Shown: positions 7,803-10,434 of the stretch, piece by piece
Position numbering within the stretch: the first letter of the stretch is position 1
How the letters are laid out: each line of letters starts with the position of its first letter
Origin: Terriglobus sp.
GTDB lineage: Bacteria > Acidobacteriota > Terriglobia > Terriglobales > Acidobacteriaceae
Direction: 5' to 3'
Length of the DNA stretch: 10,434 bases
NCBI GenBank assembly: GCA_023265355.1
Contig: JAHFTZ010000036.1
Span: forward strand, 1 to 10,434
The notes under the pieces: model-generated
The model's database searches: none
The model's input: only the letters and a program-made list of their open reading frames with translations
Told to the model about the DNA's origin: nothing
Program-made: the position numbers and the translations under genes

Positions 7803-9095
7803 TCAGCCGCGATCCGGAGCGGCCTCGGCAACCTCGGCAGTTACAGCTGGGATGGACTTCAAACCCACCTTGGCGGCCATGCGCACCATCTTGCGCACAG
7901 GCCATGTATCGCCCTCGGGAAAGCAGATGACGCCGACCCGCTTGGCCTCCGGCCGGTAGTACCACCGCTTCAGCATCGCCAGATGGTCCGCCATGGTTGC
8001 GACATCGTGCGGTTGCTGTCCGCCCTCCATCCGCGCAATCGTGCCCAGCAGACGCTCCTCGGCGCTCTCGCCCGTTGCCGCCGGACCCTCCAGCGGGACC
8101 GCTTCGAGCATCAGCGGCTGGGCAAAGAGGCTCGACCCAACCTCCGCCTGCTCCTTCGCCAGCCGGACACCCAGCGTGGAAAACCGCTCCGGCCCGTGCA
8201 GGCATCCGCCCTGCATCAACCAGACCTGTGCCGCCGCGGCATCGTCCGCCGCAGGCAGAAACACAACACCCCGTAGCTGATCCAAAGGACGAACGAGGTC
8301 TCCTGCCAGCGAAGCCGTAGCCTTCACCTCGACATAGTGCTCATGCGCTGCCGCCGCAGCCTCAAACTCCATATCCTCCGAGGCCTTCTGGCGTTCAGCG
8401 GCGATCTTTGTCAGCAGAGATTCGCCACGCGTCGCCAGAAAATCCAGAACCGCCTCCGCCTCCGCGCGATACACGTCGTCCGTCACCCTCGCCTGGCAGG
8501 GCGCGGAACACTTCTTCATCTCGCCATAGGCGCAGCCGGGATGCTCGGGGAAGGGAACCAGCTCCTCATGACATCGCCGCAGATGAAAGAGCTCATTCAC
8601 ACCATCCACATACCTCTCCGCCGAAGCGCGCGACGCAAAAGGCCCATAGCTCGTATGCAGCGTCCTTCGTCCCAGCCTGCTGGTCACATACATCCGGGGA
8701 AACCGATTCTCCACCGTAAATCGCACGACGTACGGCGGATAAAGCTTCAATCGCTTCCGCGTCTCTTCCCGCCCAAACGCCTTGCTCGAAGCGCGATAGA
8801 GCAACAACACCGACTCGAAATCCGAGCCCGTCCGACTCCACGCTACACGTGCAATCCGGTCGCGCAGATTCAGCCGCTTCGTCTGCCCTTCGCTGGGCTC
8901 CAATAACCGCTGCAACCGCTGACGGATATTGCCGGACTTCGCAAGATAAGGCCGGTCGCCCTCCCCTGCTCCATACAGAGCAAAGACGCCACACCCCGCA
9001 GGAGCCTCGCGCAGAACCTCTTCGGCACGCCCCGGCGCAAACTCCATCACTCGATCGAAGACTGCCGTTTCACCCATCGCGCCGATTCTATCCAA
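7803..9095 (-). CDS. UvrC-like protein with degenerate GIY-YIG domain and no C-terminal nuclease
   Basis: A 430-residue homologue of the N-terminal half of excinuclease subunit UvrC (about 600 residues). Residues 34-120 match the GIY-YIG fold, but the signature GVY...YVGKA reads GVFAL...YLAKSGN. At the LLLE position, where UvrC has its metal-binding glutamate, the sequence is LLLY (Y100), and the asparagine 12 residues later is T112. R58 or R60 may keep the conserved arginine. Residues 148-200 keep the UvrC core: SYGPFASRASAE, then C175-x12-C188-x7-C196-x3-C200, matching the UvrC iron-sulfur cysteines. A charged helical stretch at about 224-259 resembles the UVR (UvrB-binding) motif. The UvrC RNase H-like and HhH domains are absent. 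I infer a non-nucleolytic relative, perhaps binding UvrB or DNA. The start is the TTG at 9095, 7 nt after GGAG; ATG at 9077 is the alternative. It is probably co-transcribed with rpe. Confidence 0.88.
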   Translation of the reverse strand: MDRIGAMGETAVFDRVMEFAPGRAEEVLREAPAGCGVFALYGAGEGDRPYLAKSGNIRQRLQRLLEPSEGQTKRLNLRDRIARVAWSRTGSDFESVLLLYRASSKAFGREETRKRLKLYPPYVVRFTVENRFPRMYVTSRLGRRTLHTSYGPFASRASAERYVDGVNELFHLRRCHEELVPFPEHPGCAYGEMKKCSAPCQARVTDDVYRAEAEAVLDFLATRGESLLTKIAAERQKASEDMEFEAAAAAHEHYVEVKATASLAGDLVRPLDQLRGVVFLPAADDAAAAQVWLMQGGCLHGPERFSTLGVRLAKEQAEVGSSLFAQPLMLEAVPLEGPAATGESAEERLLGTIARMEGGQQPHDVATMADHLAMLKRWYYRPEAKRVGVICFPEGDTWPVRKMVRMAAKVGLKSIPAVTAEVAEAAPDRG

Positions 9096-9138
9096 ACGTT
9101 GTCTCCAAATCGTTACGGAGACATGCTCGCAGCCTCGC

Positions 9139-9144
9139 TATACT
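9139..9144 (+). promoter_or_regulatory. Possible -10 box TATACT before the small membrane-protein ORF
   Basis: TATACT matches the -10 consensus at 5 of 6 positions and lies 9 nt before the TTG at 9154. If used, transcription would start about 1-3 nt before that codon, giving an essentially leaderless message, which would explain why no ribosome site is seen. No convincing -35 hexamer is present, so this is tentative. Confidence 0.25.
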
Positions 9145-9153
9145 CTTCTCATC

Positions 9154-9423
9154 TTGCCACGCACACGACGACAGTATCGGCCGCATGCCCTCGTTACGAT
9201 AGTCGTGCTTCTGTGTGTGCTCGTATTCATGCTTCACAGCGCGGGTGATCGTAGCCATTCCTCGCACGCCCTTGTGATGGTGTTCCTCGTTACGGCGTTC
9301 TTTGGCCTTGTGTGGATGCGGCCTCTGCTGTGGCTCGTCGTAAAGAGTGGCGAACTCAGGCCAATCCCGACCCTTGCGCTCCGCATATTCGTTCAACTTC
9401 CTCCACCTTCCACAGTTCGGTAG
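9154..9423 (+). CDS. Possible small two-helix membrane protein
   Basis: A tentative 89-residue product of unknown function. It has a basic N-terminus (PRTRRQYRPH), a hydrophobic helix at about 13-27 (LVTIVVLLCVLVFML), a short polar His/Ser loop, and a second hydrophobic region at about 39-64 (LVMVFLVTAFFGLVWMRPLL), then a Pro-rich tail. That topology, with positive charges at the N-terminus, supports a real membrane protein. Against it are the TTG start without any ribosome site, and mixed third-base use. A later in-frame ATG at 9229 would lose the first helix. The opposite strand is open too (9477-9088), but that product is polar and His-rich, as expected for the shadow of a hydrophobic gene. 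It precedes another small membrane-protein gene on the same strand. Confidence 0.4.
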   Translation: MPRTRRQYRPHALVTIVVLLCVLVFMLHSAGDRSHSSHALVMVFLVTAFFGLVWMRPLLWLVVKSGELRPIPTLALRIFVQLPPPSTVR

Positions 9424-9509
9424 ATCTCTGATCGGCTGCGCACCCGGAATGAAATCCGGTCCGCAGCTGCAATCCATGGCGATCTGAACTGCCTTAGGCC
9501 GAGGATTTC
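9424..9509 (+). other. Two-part hairpin between the two small membrane-protein genes
   Basis: The 86-bp gap contains a nested inverted repeat: an outer stem GCTGCG (9435-9440) with CGCAGC (9462-9467), and an inner stem CCGGA (9444-9448) with TCCGG (9455-9459) around a 6-nt loop. No T-run follows, so it is not a classical terminator. It could be an mRNA structure influencing the gene that starts at 9510. Nothing else is seen in the gap apart from the ribosome site next to 9510. Confidence 0.35.
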
Positions 9510-9851
9510 ATGAATTTAGATCTCATTTTCCTGCGCGGTGTCTTCGCGTTTGTAACTCTCTTTGCTTTTGCTTTCGTCCTGCAACGTTTTCATTGGAAGC
9601 TGCGAAAGTCTGGACGCAAATCGAAATTTGGCTTCTATCCTTCAACGCTGCTGTTAGGGAATGCACTCCATAACTTGCAGGTGATCGCACAGCCGCACGT
9701 GCAACACGTCCTCGAAGAAAAACTCAAAGAAGCGGCAGAAGAAGATGACGAGGGTGGTCGCAATGATCCTTCTCGTCGCTTGGAGAATCAACTCCGGCGT
9801 ATCAGAAACGGCGAGCGTGTCGATGATCTCGCCGTTCCGTTGAGACGTTAG
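9510..9851 (+). CDS. Small single-pass membrane protein with acidic and basic tail
   Basis: A 113-residue protein of unknown function. One membrane helix spans about residues 6-24 (IFLRGVFAFVTLFAFAFVL). It is followed by a basic stretch (QRFHWKLRKSGRKSKFGFYP, 25-44) that should stay in the cytoplasm, a short segment LLLGNALHNLQVIAQPHVQH, and an acidic patch EEKLKEAAEEDDEGG (69-83). The end is Arg-rich (RRLENQLRRIRNGERVDDL). The start is ATG 9510, with AGG/GAGG about 5-6 nt upstream. From memory it resembles short uncharacterised acidobacterial proteins with a FYP...LGNALxxLQ core and an EDDEGG patch; I know of no assigned role. The stop is only 6 bp from the stop of the converging tldE/pmbA-like gene, and a palindrome covers both stops. 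Confidence 0.8.
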   Translation: MNLDLIFLRGVFAFVTLFAFAFVLQRFHWKLRKSGRKSKFGFYPSTLLLGNALHNLQVIAQPHVQHVLEEKLKEAAEEDDEGGRNDPSRRLENQLRRIRNGERVDDLAVPLRR

Positions 9852-9858
9852 AACGTCT
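9843..9858. terminator. Palindrome across two convergent stop codons, possible weak bidirectional terminator
   Basis: AGACGTT (9843-9849) and AACGTCT (9852-9858) form a perfect inverted repeat with a 2-nt centre; as RNA it would fold as a 5-bp stem with a 6-nt loop on either strand. It overlaps the TAG of the small membrane-protein gene and the last base of the TAA of the tldE/pmbA-like gene. No T-run of useful length follows, so termination would be weak; the symmetry is what is directly seen. Confidence 0.35.
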
Positions 9859-10434
9859 TACTCGCCAGCAATCGTCATGCCTTCGATCCGAATCGTCGGC
9901 ACTGCGGTCGCTCCGCGCCAGATCAGATCGCTCCCGATCGCCGCGATGTTGGAGTACATCTCCTTCAGATTTCCGGCGATCGTGATCTCCTCAACAGCCC
10001 CGGTAAACTCGCCGTTCTCAATCCAAAGCCCCGAAGCGCCCTGAGAGTAATCACCCGTCACCAGGTTCACGCCAGAGCCAAGCGTCTCGTAGACATACAA
10101 GCCGTTCTGTACCCCGCCGACGATCTCCTCCAACGTCTGTGTCCCCGGCTCAAGATAGAAGTTTCCCGCGCCGATGCCCGGAGCGCCGCCAAGACCGCGC
10201 GTCGCATTGCCCGTGGACTTCATCTCCAGCTTGCGTGCCGTGTAGGTATTCATCACGTAGCTCTTGAGAATGCCCTTCTCCACAATCACCTTGCGCTGCA
10301 TCGGCAGACCGTCGCCGTCGAAGGGAAGCGTGCCAAACCCGGCGAGACCGGGCTCCAGCATCATCGTGCCGTCGTCTACTACGGTGATATTTTCACCTGC
10401 CACACGTTCACCCAGCTTGCCGTCGAAGAACGTC
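9858..10434 (-). CDS. pmbA: TldE/PmbA-family protein, C-terminal part (N-terminus beyond window)
   Basis: The frame is open from the right edge to a TAA at 9860-9858, giving the last 192 residues of a protein normally about 440-450 long. The segment fits the C-terminal barrel domain of TldD/PmbA proteins: TFFDGKLGERVAG, then VVDDGTM, ARKLEMKSTGNATR, GLYVYETLGSGVN, VTGDYSQGASG (GDYSQGASG at 10055-10029), IENGEFTGAVEEITIAGNLK, and a final IRIEGMTIAGE. The VTGDYSxGASGxWxENG and EEITIAGNL patterns point to the TldE (PmbA) subunit rather than TldD. TldE lacks the HExxxH zinc motif and works as a heterodimer with TldD, a protease acting on unfolded or small modified peptides (microcin B17 maturation and CcdA degradation in E. 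coli). The TldD partner is not in the window; it may lie just upstream, to the right. Confidence 0.93.
   Translation of the reverse strand, partial: TFFDGKLGERVAGENITVVDDGTMMLEPGLAGFGTLPFDGDGLPMQRKVIVEKGILKSYVMNTYTARKLEMKSTGNATRGLGGAPGIGAGNFYLEPGTQTLEEIVGGVQNGLYVYETLGSGVNLVTGDYSQGASGLWIENGEFTGAVEEITIAGNLKEMYSNIAAIGSDLIWRGATAVPTIRIEGMTIAGE

Noticed and set aside
7095..8276. Long plus-strand open frame (393 codons)
   Set aside because: It is antisense to rpe and the UvrC-like gene, both of which have clear family motifs; the product is Arg/His-rich with no recognisable domain.
9088..9477. Minus-strand open frame (129 codons) opposite the small membrane ORF
   Set aside because: It overlaps the start of the UvrC-like gene on the same strand, its product is polar and His/Arg-rich without a domain, and the hydrophobic plus-strand reading is more protein-like. 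It cannot be fully excluded.

Overview
The window looks like an ordinary chromosomal stretch from a GC-rich diderm bacterium. The gene set suggests an Acidobacteriota member of the Terriglobia type (Terriglobus, Edaphobacter or Granulicella relatives). The grounds are a BamD-like outer-membrane assembly protein, a secreted CE1-type esterase with an N-terminal Ig-like domain, a short UvrC-like protein of a kind I associate with Acidobacteria, and a repeat of the form CGACCGGAGCGACGG. The taxonomic call is inference from memory of such families, not a search result.

Layout. 1-2132 (minus): valyl-tRNA synthetase, missing its C-terminal end at the window edge. 2246-2740 (plus): a small secreted or membrane-anchored protein with beta-helix-type repeats, divergent from valS. 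2741-2869: a non-coding gap between convergent genes, holding a repeat-like hairpin element. 5058-2870 (minus): a two-gene unit encoding a secreted esterase and then a secreted protein with one calcium-loop motif. 5101-5141: a strong bidirectional terminator. 9095-5152 (minus): a UvrC-like protein, ribulose-phosphate 3-epimerase (15 bp apart, probably co-transcribed) and, after a 167-bp gap, a BamD-like TPR protein. 9154-9851 (plus): two small predicted membrane proteins of unknown function, the first only tentative. 9858-10434 (minus): the C-terminal part of a TldE/PmbA-family protein that enters from the right edge.

How the genes work together. valS, rpe and tldE/pmbA are housekeeping functions: translation, pentose-phosphate/Calvin-type sugar interconversion, and peptide maturation or proteolysis with a TldD partner. 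The BamD-like protein and the secreted esterase pair belong to the cell envelope and to extracellular polysaccharide or ester breakdown. There is no mobile element, CRISPR array, phage gene, tRNA or rRNA in view.

No convincing new multi-gene system is visible. The best lead is the UvrC-like protein. It keeps the complete UvrC four-cysteine motif and a UVR-like helical segment, but lacks the catalytic residues of the GIY-YIG nuclease and the whole C-terminal nuclease half. The secreted beta-helix protein, the BamD-like protein without a lipobox and the two small membrane proteins are lesser leads.
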